Below are positions 21,401-33,000 of a stretch of DNA of 64,000 nt, piece after piece. The stretch comes from Takakia lepidozioides (Eukaryota > Streptophyta > Takakiopsida > Takakiales > Takakiaceae), in the NCBI GenBank assembly GCA_030704615.1, contig CM060733.1:30628001-30692000 (forward strand). The letters run 5' to 3'. How positions within the stretch are numbered: the first letter of the stretch is position 1; every line of letters starts with the position of its first letter. A program made the position numbers and the translations under genes. The notes beneath the pieces are model-generated. The model worked only from the letters and a program-made list of their open reading frames with translations. It was not told where the DNA came from and searched no databases.

Positions 21401-24400
21401 GGACATTATCCAGGCGTCTGTTGAGGGCTTCTACCTGGCTTTTATATGGAGAAATAATTCCAATTGTCAATCCTGTAATCTCCCATTCTGCACACACTGG
21501 AAGCATTCACCTGTAGTTGAGGAGAAGATACTACCAGGACAGCAGACAAGTTGCAAATGCTGTACTAGAATCAAGAGTTCGACATGGTCGCATTGCTGAA
21601 ACAACCTGTCTTTTTTGTGCCTGGTAAACTCCGGACTCACGTTTGAGAGGTACCCACCCAAGATGAAATAAGAGCCAAATCCAAGGTAGGAGAGCTTTCA
21701 AAGATGAAAACTTCCAGGAAAGACCAGGTCAAAACTTCCACGAAAGACACATGGAAGAAGAAACAACAACAATCGGAAGGAAACCAGAAGAGTGCTGCCT
21801 CAACCTTATTTCAGTCTAATGCAATAATCTCACTTACACTCCACAAAAAGATCCAAACAACTTCCACTTGTGTTGTCTAGAAAATGATCAATGTAACCTC
21901 ACTAACATCTTCACAATGATGAGCAACATACTGGGTAGAGTTTCAGGAAAATATGAGCAGAACTACAGCTGCCGTATATACCTGCACGTAACCTTCCAAT
22001 CAAATGGAGCACAACCTCAACCTCCACTAGGTTCCTCCAAGATCTGCTCCCACTATTTTCGTCTCTATCCTCACTTCCATCACGGACATCAATAAATGCA
22101 TAGGGACCAAAAAGCTTCTGCTGATAGGGCAGGTTGGAATATGTCTCTTGCAAGACATTTTCCCCATCACTGACTTCTGCATTATAGAAGTGAAAATTTG
22201 GGAAAATACTAATAGCTGGATGCATCCTATACTGCACATTTAGAAGACTGCATGGATGCTTCAATGTCTGAAGCCTCTCAAATAAGCTTCGTCCATAGCC
22301 GCAATCCTTGGCAATCTGAAGTAAGAACAACCCACACAAGATGTCAGAGATCATCTCAGAGTCCCAATTCGATCGCCACAAAGTAGATTGAAATCACAGT
22401 CGAAGGTAAAAAGGAAGACACAGAAAAGAATTGAGGAGAACAGAAGTGAAGAACTGCCAACCTTAAAAAGGACCGGTGGCACAAGTAGACCGCATGTGTG
22501 ATGATATGGTTACTCAACCACTAGTACAATTGACAACCTGAACTTTCAAGAACAAGATTCTATTCATGCAGAGAAATCTGCATTGAAAATTTTTGGAGTG
22601 GAAGGGGAACACATTCAGGCAGGCTACCTGACTTAAGACTGTAGCTGGCAGTTGCATGTGGTCTCCTACTAAGATGGCCTGTTTCAATCCAGTCATCCGA
22701 GTGACAATGGCCATCTCAGCCTCTACACATTGAGAAGCCTCATCGACAATCAAACACTCAAAAGGTGGACTTGTGCACACAGATCTGCTTCCCGCTGAAG
22801 TGACAGTGCAGAATACAAGGGAGGCATTTTCCAGACAAAGCTCCTGCAGCAGCTCCTCCACAGGTCGAGGTAAAAAGATGGACCCAGGCTCCGTTAGTGA
22901 GGTCAACATCTGGCAAAGAGACTGTCTTGCATTCTGAAAACGGAATCCAGAGCTTCCCTCGTTACATTGCCCTGCCAGCAGTAAGGGCTCACTCCAACTG
23001 GCAAACAGATCAAACCAAAGCTGGACCTCTGCATCCGTCAAGGTGGCATCACTCACAAGCCTCAAGAGCTCTGTTATCTGATTCCCTGCGGCTTCCAGTT
23101 TCTGAATCGTGTCCCTACTAATATATTTACTAGGCAAGTCCGTGCACAGAATGTGACCCTTTTCCTTCATACTTGGTGCCAATATTTCCAATTTTGACCT
23201 GACAAACTGCAAGAAGCTTGACATGGGGGTTGTGGCCACCTTGTTCGTCTGATAATTTTCTTGATAGGCTTCATACTGACTGCCTGCCAAGTTCAGAAAA
23301 TCCAGCACCGCATTTGTGGTTGCCCGCCAACCATTGATCGAGTCAAGAGCAATCATTAGCCGCTTGACTCTATGGGTGAGATATATTTGTCCTAACAGGC
23401 CCTCCACATCCAGCCTGTCCTCATTACCAACCAAAACAAGATCACCCAACTGCAAAGGACAAGTGCTGCACTCACATTGAAATCTGTGCAATTGACAGAA
23501 TTCAGCAAATTGGAGGTCTCTGCAAGTGAAGAAGTTCAAGAACCTTCTAGCAACCTCAGAGATTGCAGTGTTTGTTGGTGCACAAACAAGAGTTCGGCAG
23601 TTCAGAGAGCTCAAAATTGAGAGCAGGGTAGCAAGGGTTGAAGTCTTCCCCGTGCCTGGGGGTCCCTGGATTAATCTCACCAGAGGTTTCTCTCTCCTTA
23701 GAAGCCCAAGAATTGTAGTCCTTATGGCAAGTGCTTGTGAATCATTCAGCCTCCGGAAATCACAGTAGCTGCAGATGCCTTGTTCAATTTCGAAGTCATG
23801 ATCCACCACTGAGCAATCTCTGTCTGTTACTTCTGTCCCCTGGAAAAAAGTAAAGAGTTTTACTTTGAATTCTGATTTGTTGTACATCAGCAGTGTTGCA
23901 TCTAACCCTCCAAAGAAATTCCTATATGTTCAGAGGTGCCTCCTTCACTGCTGTTTTCTTTTACTCCTCAGCAATACAGTGTCTCAAATTAAAAGCTACT
24001 ATTTATGTCCATGTCCCTCATGAGCTGCGTGGGCATGCTAATGGTACTTTGGAGGTATGAACTATAGTGATGGAAGAATGCAACCCATACCTCTGCCCCT
24101 CTATAAAGTGTCTCCTCAATAATGGGTAGCTTGACCTTTTCAGACGGATGCAGTGCATCCCATATCCGCAGCCCTGTTGCAAGGTTTCCCAGACACACAG
24201 CAAACCAACTCTTCTTTTCATCCAACATAGATGCATACTCCGGACTTTCTGATGGGGCATACACTTTGGCCCGCAAAATTTTTGAATCTTCAGAGTCTTC
24301 ACGACTCAACCCTGCTAGTGATGCAAGAGCATAGTGAACTCCCGGTCTCTGAAGTTCACTGTAATCATTGTCCGGCACATATGTGGTCAGGACAATGAGG

Positions 24401-26217
24401 TCAGTTGGTTTTGGCTTCCAAGTAGGCTTCCCGTTTTTGCCTTTGCTTATTGGGAGTTGGTCATTTTGTGTCAACATAAGAGTTTTCAGGTGGCTAGTTT
24501 TGTCCAACTGACGTTTTTCATCAATAGAAGTAAGGACTATATATGGTGCAACGCTGATCTCCTCAAAGGCCTGTTGGAGCTGCGCTCGAGTTTCCTCCAC
24601 CAATGGCCAAGCAAATACTTCCATGTACTTCTTCAAGGTGGCAAACTGAAGGGGTATGGCCTCCACCTGCTTAGGCAAGAAGATGGTGCACCTGATTAAT
24701 CTTCACTGCAAAAGGAATGACTCTTTAGAATGCCCACATCACTTTTGTCCCCAATCATATCTCTGTTGGTGTATTCACCAAAAATCCAGGAAATCAATCC
24801 CTAACCGCCCCCTCCACAACATAATTCTACAGAAGAAATCATCCTTGCCCACAAATCATAGCATACCAAGCTATCATATTTACAGCTTGTTCTTCCTTGA
24901 TCGGTGGCATAACAGTATCTCTTCTAATTTGCTAGTTTGCTAGTCTACTTGTTACTTGTGACAAGTTCCAGGTAGGTGGTGCTTTTGATAAGCAGTGGTC
25001 CAACTCAAAGTTTCCCAAGACCATTGTGAAGAGAGTTCTCAATACATCCGTAGCATACTGGTTAGTTCATTTAATTTAATCTGATCTGCACACCCATCGA
25101 AGGAAACAACCAATCTGCGAGTGGTACTTCCAATTGGGTAGGTATGCAGTCAGACTTCTCACACACTTTAACATAATGTCAGGTCCTGAGAGGAAAACGG
25201 CACTGACTGGGCTTCCAGCACAAATAGCTGTGGTTCTCATGAGTTACCAGGGTGAGGTTTTATACTAAATTACATAGCAAGCCATAAGTGATAATCATGC
25301 ACTTGTCACTACAGAGATGACCTCCCTTCCATGTTAAGAAAGCACCAAGTGCAGGCAGAAAAGTCTCATCCTTGGGGCAAGGTAAGAGCAAGAGACTAAC
25401 AACTGTGGTCGTTGAAATAACACGAACTAACCAGTAGGGTGCTTCAAGCAATGTCAGACTTCTGGAGTAGTACCCTGCCGTCTTTTGAACTTCAAAGTGC
25501 TACTACTTTGAGGCACTAGAGTAAAGCTCAAGTGCTAGGAGATGTTGGGGGGAACTTCGCAGGGCCACTGCAGTAGTAGGTCGGTGTAAGTACTGGCCTA
25601 AATGCTGGTATCACCTTTCCAGTTGATTTCCAATATTCACCAAAGTAGTACATACAGAGGGTTGGGTAGATTTTCACCTTGTTCACTAGAAGTCTCTCTT
25701 TCATGATGTCCTCGATTGACCACCTGAGCACCTCTTCTAATAGAGAGTGGTTTTCCTTATATTCCTTCGCATCAGCAGCACTCATTATCCGTACAGCCTC
25801 CCCATTTCCTTGTACAGAAAGCTTCTGGAAGAATTCTTTGTCAGGCTCTTGAATGAGCACAGGGATTAACTGAGCCAATTCTTTGAAAACCCATAACCTT
25901 CGGTTATCCAGACTGTACCAGCCACCTTTGTGATTGACAACTCGGATGGGGGGAATATCAGTGACCTTCAATTTTCCCTCCTTGAGCTGCTTAAGTGTAT
26001 CATTCAAAGACACAATTGGAGAGGCCTGCAAGGCCTCTGCATAGGATGTTCCTGTGGCAGCCTGGCCGGCACCAACATTTCCGGCCCCTTTCTGTACTGG
26101 TTTTAGGAGGGTCCTCCGGAAGACTTTGCTGATTGAGGCCTGAGTGTATTTGATGTCTTTGGGATCCATCAAGACCCTGGAATCCAATTCCACGGCTGAG
26201 GTTTCTTGATCGGCCAT
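6491..26217 (-). CDS. Giant dual-helicase protein: UPF1/SEN1-like plus UvrD-like helicases and TPR-like region (plant TRANK1-type)
   Basis: I assemble 16 exons (minus strand, high to low): 25678-26217, 24091-24666, 22628-23839, 21982-22315, 21229-21496, 20635-20851, 20093-20448, 18728-19264, 16914-18390, 16377-16736, 15958-16195, 13565-15736, 12556-13242, 12012-12280, 11455-11606, 6491-6737. All introns are GT-AG, phases agree throughout and the sum is 9,642 nt (3,213 aa plus stop). Residues 1-372 are a plant-specific N-terminus (WSIEDI). The first helicase has GPPGTGKT (about 431), DEAS (about 738), QYRMHP (about 804), DGFQGREKD (about 937) and VAITRAR (about 971). The second has GRSGTGKTT (about 1271), DEVQD (about 1616), AGDTAQ, NFRTH and [10 protein letters not shown] (about 1900). 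A TPR-like helical region follows (about 1960-2760), then a charged coiled-coil and a Lys-rich tail. Plant relatives are annotated as TPR and ankyrin repeat-containing protein 1-like; the substrate is unknown. A CAG acceptor 24 nt before the ATG implies a 5' UTR intron. The gene looks intact. Confidence 0.9.
7149..7342 (-). repeat. Nested LINE 3' tails
   Basis: Three related tail sequences lie end to end (about 7149-7200, 7205-7285, 7296-7342). The middle one has the consensus elements read on the minus strand: TTTTGTCCCATAAGCTC, a small palindrome, GTGGACGTTATTAAG, then CATTTCATTTC. The palindrome AAGCTC-aaa-GAGCTT is at 7238-7252. Confidence 0.75.
7350..7631 (-). pseudogene. C-terminal remainder of the LINE ORF in a shifted frame
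   Basis: This 93-codon stretch directly follows the reverse transcriptase on the minus strand but in a different frame. It has the helical, basic character of a LINE C-terminal region ([22 protein letters not shown]). At least one indel between 7632 and 7700 separates it from the main ORF, so this LINE copy is probably inactive. Confidence 0.6.
7691..10942 (-). CDS. LINE polyprotein: N-terminal repeat region, EEP endonuclease, reverse transcriptase
   Basis: The open frame of about 1,083 codons contains an N-terminal region with three near-identical 47-residue modules ([18 protein letters not shown]), then an endonuclease/exonuclease/phosphatase domain ([46 protein letters not shown]) and a reverse transcriptase ([65 protein letters not shown]). 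The polymerase box reads FADD, normal for many LINE clades. The endonuclease nicks target DNA and the RT copies the element's RNA there (target-primed reverse transcription). The frame opens without an obvious ATG at its left limit, so the true start is unclear. It ends early at a frameshift near 7700; the C-terminal remainder continues in another frame. Confidence 0.93.
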   Translation of the reverse strand: MVTYAKSRASCVVFGVNPRMDDVSISRLDNRGTLKVAMSKSASNRVPHQFNLKEVRPLTGWRAVLDIGDSMGRSRKTTKGKDFNLRVSNRFDALDEVESKQPEGQDAPKCTEPERPESEGFGTLNGLPILKVYTRRTNSIHGVIVPKPSDGQSVPKCAEPERRVTEGFGTLNGLPILKVYTRRAKSIHGVIFPKQSDGQYAPKCAEPVRRVTEGFGTLNGLPILKVYTRRAKSTHGVTVPPLQNGSPSRSNQKLPRRQTIHMQRAGLRLATFNFSGLTNQRKQLEVGQVLRTNDIYICAGQETWETSDKLVGDVNGYKWAGRMCTLKAASAKRGQKGVGFFVRDFLFDNCEIINKGLRYEHSIWLKLNLKGGMSTKDLFVGCVYMPTEGTLSADADKAFEDVKLDCASFLAKGQVVLLGDFNARVGKGLHQDDIIGPFGEDELNSNGRRLINCLEELQLLTLNNRTRGDQVQWTREKSQTGERSIVDYIIMDKNLFPQCANVLIDRTDIGTSDHFLVWTEIKRCFPNTKRSVKRSIRKWRIEKFHNEEVKAEYVQALQEALPHFVQSLQELQSRSDNARNEVERAVDSWESFVSSVADKIIGRKLIVCGRAVNWWTNEIKLKIAERRALSKECCNLKTDRELWVRYYQLRKDINQLVRSQKKLYWDKLYSEINSNHHGGNDKKFWLALQRLYKPKTGQQVQALKTTKGAVVTSSVDIVKTFENHYSILGRTSRSNSEGSSAEWRDTVGKTVPMIHNSPDELEYISMAYNAPISSSEIVEAIEHLNGYKAGGPDGIVNELIKHGGDPMIEALVLLFNLIWKTEIIPFRWRQGVIVNLYKKGDREEPGNYRGITLLNAVGKTFCRVISTRLEVDLESRGCFHEGQAGFRRNRGCVDHIFTLSQIIQGRKKEGKPTYVIFLDVKKAYDTVWRDGLWFRLWSCGIKGKMWRVVHNLYAHTKNCVTVNGQKSNFFDIDQGVAQGCTLSPLLFNVFINQLLEDVESEGFGLRVGDTTIPALMFADDFAGIGETPTNLQELIDCAKRYFNLWGLEANVSKCAVVAFNDRGEGGSDLKWQWGSNLKTVFIF
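10221..10648 (-). repeat. Three tandem 141-bp repeats inside the LINE ORF
   Basis: The phrase GGTAARCCATTYAGRGTACC starts at 10278, 10419 and 10560, giving an exact 141-bp period (47 codons). The repeats are in frame and differ by scattered substitutions. They lie between the basic N-terminus and the endonuclease domain. Confidence 0.95.
18490..18552 (-). repeat. Truncated LINE 3' tail in intron 8 of the helicase gene
   Basis: Shares CAAAATGAAATGGTAC, GTTATA, GAAGCTCAAAGAGCTCATGG and ACAAAAAGG with the LINE tails at 7.2 and 19.4 kb, and lies in the same orientation as the host gene. Confidence 0.7.
19331..19560 (-). repeat. Three tandem LINE 3' tails in intron 7 of the helicase gene
   Basis: Copies at about 19331-19392, 19394-19478 and 19480-19560 each show, on the minus strand, the GAGCTT-type hairpin, GGACRTTATAAAG and a CATTTC-type end. 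The middle copy has a clean (ATTTC)n tail. All point the same way as the host gene, as if later tails landed in or next to earlier ones. Confidence 0.8.
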
Positions 26218-28941
26218 TACAGAATATGTCAGGAGTTGTGTCTGCAAGTCAGGGATCGAAATGCGGTTGACCGCCTACATGTGAACTGATTGTACTCCGC
26301 GCTGCTTATACCGCGCTGGCCCACTTTGATCATCGACTGTCAAGACTGCCACATTCACCTGAAAACATGCAATTCTGCCAACCCATGTGATTATTATGAA
26401 GAAACCATATCAAGACTGAGTTAGATGAGTCTGGTCCTTACACTTGCTGTTTCTGGATCGGGGTAATAAATACACACAAATCATGGGCTGCAGAGAGACA
26501 TCAGATGAAGTGTGCTGAAGCTGTACCACACTCGTCAATTGTCTCCTTGGCCCTGGGGGCCCTGTGGACGTTATAATGTATCGATCTTTGAAGCAGCATT
26601 TCATTCTCCCACAGGATTTTAGACTGGGAGACAACCGGAGCTACGGATTTCGAGCTGTTTGTGCCGACAATCGGCCAGGCATACATGCAAACTGCAATAT
26701 CCAGAAACAGCAAACTCCTACCGAGACAGCGTTGGCGGAAGTATGCGCTCTCAGTCTTGCACGCATAAGCTATACACTAGCAAAAGCTGAGCAACCAGCT
26801 ACTTGGAAGTCTTCGACTTTAGCCAAAGTCGGAGCGCTGCAGAATTGCATGAATATGATAAACATATTGCACTCAAGCTTAAGATTTTCTTGAACGACGC
26901 TGCCAATGCCCAATAACAACAGGTTGACAGCACACTGTCGTCGGAGTGTCTGAGAACAAGAGACGAATTCACATAGCCAGGAAATGCGTGCTTGAAGATA
27001 CAAACCTCTCCTGAATTCACCTATGATGCCCACCTACGATGCCCTTGCCATCTCCAGCTCTCCAATGCCAGTGAAAAAGAGAATTCAGGAAACATTAACA
27101 TGCTATACCGAAATTGCCAGAAAGAGAATTGTCAATCTCTCAGCCCATCCCCGGCAGTCCTGCAACCGAACTCTCCACTCCGACACTACTCGTTTCTACA
27201 GTCCCCTGAATCCATACTCACACCCCGATGAGCAGCTCATCAATCGCCACTTTCCAACGAAGCTCCGGAACCAAACTCTCCACAACATCCCGCCCCCCAC
27301 CTGCTCTACCACTATCTAAATCCAGCATATCAACACCCCCAACGAATCTCCCAATTCTGCATCACCCAGCCTCCTGATCCCCCCCAATGCGCTGCCGCAA
27401 TCACTCTCTTCCCACCACCTCTCCATCCATCTCCACTGCTTCTGCGGACCCCCAAACTACACACCTCCCGTTAGAATCCTGCAACAACAATCTGCAGTTT
27501 CGCATCACACTCTCACCCCGCTACAACTCTCGAGCAATTTCCGCATCCACAATTGCATCAATCTTTCCAAACCTCCTCTCCTCCCGTCTTCGGTCTCAAG
27601 GGGGGTGGGGGGAACCAAGATTTGTAGCGCACTGTTTGCAATGAAGGCGCTGCATGTGCGGCACCCTTTTCTTAAAAGGTGGTATGCTAACAAGCTTGCG
27701 TGCCGTCGACGCTTGAATACAGCGAGAAAAGGGTGGCGAGCCCGAAGACGTGGCGCCGCCTTTGGCACTTGGGTTTAATGACTAGTAATGCCCATTGTCG
27801 TTTAGGCCCATATGGATATTTAGAGCCATCTTGGCCGTTGGAATCCTTGACACGTCACCAATCTCATGATTTCGGACCGTCCGGATGCGCTGGCGAGATA
27901 GTCGTATCGGCGGCGGATTGTACGGTGAGCTTGAACGGCGTAATTTTAGACGACTGTCTGACGTACATATATTTACGTAACAGTTTATTTTACCCATACG
28001 AATACAAATACGGTATCCAGTGGGCTCTTGGCCAGTTTCCTTTTTTGTTTATGTTTTGGTTTTGATTTTTTGGCGAATAAAAAAGGGGAAGGTCAGCTAG
28101 AGCTAACTTTTGGGCAGGGTTAAAAATAAAGTTGCTTAAATCTTTGGTAAAAACAAACTTACTCTTCGGCAGCATCTCCTCTATCAGCTGCCAGCAAGCT
28201 CTAGAACTGCAGACTGTGAGAAGAGGAATGTCGAACAGAGATCAAAGTGAAGGGTAGGGACATTGAGGAAGATGAAGATGGAGATGAAGACGAGCATGAA
28301 GATAGAAACATCCATGCTGTATTTTTGGGGAGGACGCCTTTAAGTCATGTAAAGATCCAAGGAAAAGTAACCTCCATGCTACTTCCTGTTCTACTTGCTA
28401 GTTGCTACAGTAGTCTGCTTCGCTTTCTTCTTATTCGTATTGCTATATAATTATTTATGGAAAGTAGGAGCAGGTGATGCAGGGGCCTCAATCTGTGTCA
28501 CTCCCTGGGAGTGCTGTCTTGGAAACTAGTATTCACAATCTATAGTGTCTACGATTTCAAGGCTCTTGTGGTAAGTGGCGATCAAGCAAAAGATGCGGAG
28601 CTAGCCTACGTGATGACAGAGGTAGGCGTTGTCTCATTACTGAAGAAATATGCTGATCAGTGTCTTTGTGATGAGCCTCACCTCGCCTGTCAGAGGTAAT
28701 TGAACACTTCAACACTTCGGAAAGAGAGACACGAATGACCGGCAAATTTGGTGGCCTAGATGCAAAAATGTTTTAAGCTCGGAAAGTTTCTCCGTTTAGA
28801 GTCTTGTTTAGGTCTTGGCAGAGACATTATCACTGTGGGTAAAGCTCATTGGGCTTGGATTCAGCTTCACTCTTCCCAAAGGAGTGCTGATGTGCAAACC
28901 TCCTTGGAGAATGAGTTATATGGTAATTGGTCATTTCGTGC
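26218..28941. other. Intergenic region between the giant helicase gene and its pseudogene copy
   Basis: Presumably holds the promoter and a 5' UTR intron of the intact gene: CTTGCAG ends at 26242, right before a 24-nt leader. The 27.0-27.6 kb stretch is C/T-rich on the plus strand. A plus-strand open frame at 28247-28450 starts with an acidic run and ends hydrophobic, and one at 28556-28699 (VSGDQAKDAELAYVM) looks codon-like; neither can be assigned, and I do not call them genes. Confidence 0.5.
26565..26610 (+). repeat. Possible LINE 3' tail fragment on the plus strand
   Basis: CTGTGGACGTTATAATGT followed by GCATTTCATTC matches the end of the LINE tail consensus in plus orientation. It is short and lacks the hairpin, so confidence is low. 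Confidence 0.3.
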
Positions 28942-29783
28942 TTACATTTGGATCATCTTTCCTGTGAGGGGCTGATTCGTTGGCATATGCCCCTGAGCAT
29001 TTGTTGGTGTTGTTGCTGAGTTGAGTTGGGGCCTGCAGCTCCTTACTGTTTCTTTAGCCTCTTTTGGCATGTTAAGCGTGTTCATCTTCCTTCCAAATAA
29101 AAACGGAGACACAATTTGTTGTGTCAAGTGGTATCGACCAGCCTCCAATAACCCCCTCAGCCCTCTCACTTGATCCTCTAAGCAGCTGAGGTCAGCATGT
29201 GTTTGTTGCACCTGTGACTGTTTTTCATATTGCAATCAGCATCATGCAAAACATCTTGCAACACAGGTCGGTTCTCACAGGGGCACTAGTACACTGGCCG
29301 GTTTCTAGCAGGCATTGGAAGGAGGGAGGAAGAAAGAAAACCAAAGAACAACTAGGGACCATGGGAGACAGTAGAAGAACAAGGCAGATAGTGACGAGAG
29401 TTTGGGAGAACTAACTTTGGTCGCAAGGATTGTGTTGCATCCTCCAAATTTTCAATAGTCCCTGATCATATTCAATCAACAAGAGAAAAAAAAGCTACTT
29501 TCATTTCTTGGTGCACTCTGGATCTGGGTGTAATGTGATATGATATGGCTGTGAATGCCACATATACTGGGAATGATGAGGCCAGGGAGGATGTCCAGAG
29601 GACATTCATGGTCACCAACTGCAGGGGAAACGTTCTCATGGCTACAGTACATTCTTTAATTTCTGAACAAAACCAAGGGTTGAAGGATTTACCACACTTT
29701 GAATCTCAATGAGGTGTTTCTGAAGGTGATATAAAGATGAGATACTTGACTGAAAAGCCAAAATTATTATGGGTGAGCTTCAT

Positions 29784-30097
29784 TGCCTTTTCCTGTCAAA
29801 ATCCAGAGGTTCATTTCCATCTGGACATCATCGACCCTGCTGGATTGACTTGCAGAGTCACATTTGCTCATTGTATGAGCCTTGAGGTTGAATTGGGACT
29901 CGCCATTTTCTTCCTCAATCTCCACTGCGATTACATGCAGGTTGCCTTTTCCTGTCAAAATCCCCAGGTTCATTTCCATCTGGACATCATCAACCCTGCT
30001 GGATTGACTTGCAGAGTCACATTTGCTCATTGTATGAGCCTTGAGGTTGAATTGGGACTCGCCTTTCTTCCTCAATCTCCACTGCGATTACATGCAG
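29784..30097 (-). repeat. 158-bp tandem duplication within pseudogene exon 13
   Basis: The block starting TTGCCTTTTCCTGTCAAAAT at 29784 is repeated at 29942. The copies differ by a 2-bp deletion and a few substitutions, so the duplication is fairly recent. On the minus strand both encode VEIEEENGESQFNLKAH-like sequence, related to [15 protein letters not shown] in exon 13 of the intact gene. Confidence 0.92.
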
Positions 30098-33000
30098 GTT
30101 TTGTAATTCTTCAGCTCTATCAATGGGTCACTGATTGCAGCCAAGGCCCCAGCAAGTGCTGGTAAAAGTTCATCGATCGTCAACAGCTGTGCATTCGCTT
30201 CGTAGAAAGGCTTTTGCATGTCCTTGACAAAAGAAGGAGGAAGCCCAGTCAGGATGGTGGAGTTCTCCTTAAAGATCTCTGTGAGGTTACACATCACAGT
30301 TGCCTGGATGGTTACATCCCCCACATTGATGCATATTGCCATCAACAGAACAAGTAACCGTAGAACAGCCAGCGGCAAAACCTTTGCGCAGTCAAGTTTT
30401 GCAAGGTGTAGCCAAGCTTCGAGTTGGTGCACGTCAAAGAGCAGAAATAGAATCAGATCAACCATGCGGTCTAGAGTGCCTGCAGGGTTGGAATAAGTTA
30501 GAACATGTGTATGATTATGTGCCTTGAAGCTTCTTGTTGAACGTATTAGTTAGCTCTCGGTTCCCGACTGTGCCCACATGCAATGTACAGAATTATATCT
30601 GAATGTATATCGGATAGACCAGCGGAAAAGTTGGATTGCTCCCATAAGATGATAATAAGTCACTTGAGGGTACCCAACCTTCTTGGACTAGATCACACAC
30701 AACATCCACATCTTGCTGCAGGCCAGAGAATGTGGAATGTAAGCACTGAGAAAGAGAGAAGAGCTTGGCAGGTTATCATCGCGAGTTCCACTGTGACCCC
30801 ACGAGAGCAACAAATGCAGAGAGAGGACAGTACCTGTGAGGTTCTTGCAGCCCCCGGTGCATGAGCTATTCAGTAACATTGTATAGAAAGACACTTGGTG
30901 CATGCGACCCATGTGGATGAATGCTAGACTCTTTGGCAGAATCATGTCCCTCTGATGCGTGGAACATGCACTTGTGATCACCATCCCTCTCTCAAACAAG
31001 GCCAGGAATACAAAAGGAGTCTCCACTGCCCTCCAATCAAGATTGTGGAAGATTGAATTCAAAGCTCCAGTGAAAGATTTTGCAGTGGAGCTCCAGAAAG
31101 AATACTGCCACTCATCTTCCAAAAGTTGTGTGGACAGGACCCCTCTGTAAAGCCACCGGGAAGCTTTCCAAAGTTCGAACATGAAATTGCTTGGCATGTT
31201 CTGAACTGCTTCATTGATTTTCCTGGACCACCTCCATAACTCCCAGTCCCCACTCATTGATGAAAGACATTCCAAGATCCAGCAATTTTCCCAGCCAGCA
31301 AGCATTAAGACATTTGCCCCGGCAAATTGGGAAGTAGGCTTCGGCAGCCTCCTGCCAGCATTTCGCCTCACTGAAGCAGTCTCCAGCTTCTTCCAGTTTT
31401 GGAGGAGCGCATATATCTTTATAAATATGACCTGTCAGCCAAAACCAGAGAAATTGAATCACATGCTTATATTATTGTGTCTAAGACAGGGGGTTGACGA
31501 GCATGATTTGGGTAGAAGGTAGCAGCAGCTGACGTCTTACCTATGCTCCATCAGCAGACTCATCCCAAGTTCCTTCATTGCAATCACAAAGCTTAGAGGA
31601 GCCATCTCCTTCTGTGTCCAAGTCTAATGTAAAGTGCAGGAAAAGAAAAAAAAACCTGGCACAATCAAAGGGTAGAGTAAAGAGTGCATTTTGTTAGTGT
31701 GTGACATGACAACTTACCAGCTTGCTTATGATCTTGCATTTGCACAAAACATTTCGCTGCAGTTTCGGCTTTCTTTAGAGACAAGTAAATAGCAGCTGCA
31801 TCACTTAGAAGGTGATGTGCTTTCTTGGTGTCTGTTACTTGCAGCCTCTCTGCGGCTTGCTGAAGGCCTGCAGCTTTAGCCCATCGAGCCCTCCATACTT
31901 CCCCTGTTCGCTCAAAGCATAGTTCTGCCACATCATAATGATGCTCATTGAACATCTGTGCGATGCGGACGATATGCATTCATCAACCATCCTCAAACAA
32001 GTTCTCAAAAATTAACAGATGTTTGTGGCCACTGGAAGAAATTGAGCAAAGGCACTCCAACGGATTCAGACCAGAAAGTCTCCATGCATGCTAAAGGTCT
32101 AGCTCATAAGGATGGCCGCACGAGCCTAACTAGCTATTGTCAACGTTTCATCTAGTGCCTCAGAGGGTATTTCAGATATTAAAGATTTGGTACCAATTCC
32201 TGGTACAGCTAATGTCATCTTTCTCAGTCTGAGAAATTCTACTTCAAAGTCATTTGGAACCATTTTGGTCGCACAGCCCCAAGCAGAGGTTGAGAAATTT
32301 CCTGTTCGGCTGACTAGAGCTGCCAATACCAGTGAGCGGCTGTGTCCCTTGCATTCCCCCTGCCACTACAAATGGAGACTGACAGAGACTGCAAGGATGG
32401 TTTCCCGGGTCCTCTAGCTGACTCAATTTCCGCTCACCTCCCAGAGATGGTCACAACCTCTGCAGGTTTCTAGGGGAGTGACTGTTGACAGAAAAACCCA
32501 AGACCTCATTACCTTAATCCCGCGTCTTCTCCAATCCTCTGCTGAGCTCTTCCCTTGCATTTCTTCAGCAAGGGAAGCATCAAAGCGCTTTGTCTGCACC
32601 ACCAGGCCTGCAGCCTTCCAGTAATCTAGCATTGGCTGGTGATACTCAACACTCTCATCGTAAATCCAAAGCCGCTGACGTGCCCGTGTCAAGACAACAT
32701 ATAGCTGTTTTAACTCGCTGCACAAGAGATTGTAGCGTTTTGCATCAAAATTTGGGAACCTCTCCTGCCCAGATGGGGACGTGTGCTCGAACACGAAGGA
32801 ATTAATGAATCTCCATTTGTTTACCAAAGGAGAATAGGCGAAGAAGTTATATACTAGCACATCCTGCGGCCATCATCCAGTCGAACATTACTTGCAACTT
32901 GAACCATTGGATCTTGAGGCAAAGGCCTACAATATCTAACAATTTCAATACAAAACTACTTTCTACTTCAATGTGTCTGAGGGGCATGCATAGCTGAACG

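Noticed and set aside
27505-27768. Minus-strand open frame, Arg-rich, 87 codons
   Set aside because: No ATG start, no domain, lies in a C/T-rich stretch upstream of the helicase gene; probably chance.
28247-28450. Plus-strand open frame with acidic start and hydrophobic end
   Set aside because: Simple-sequence GAAGATGAAGA tract explains the acidic part; no homology recognised and no neighbouring exon found.
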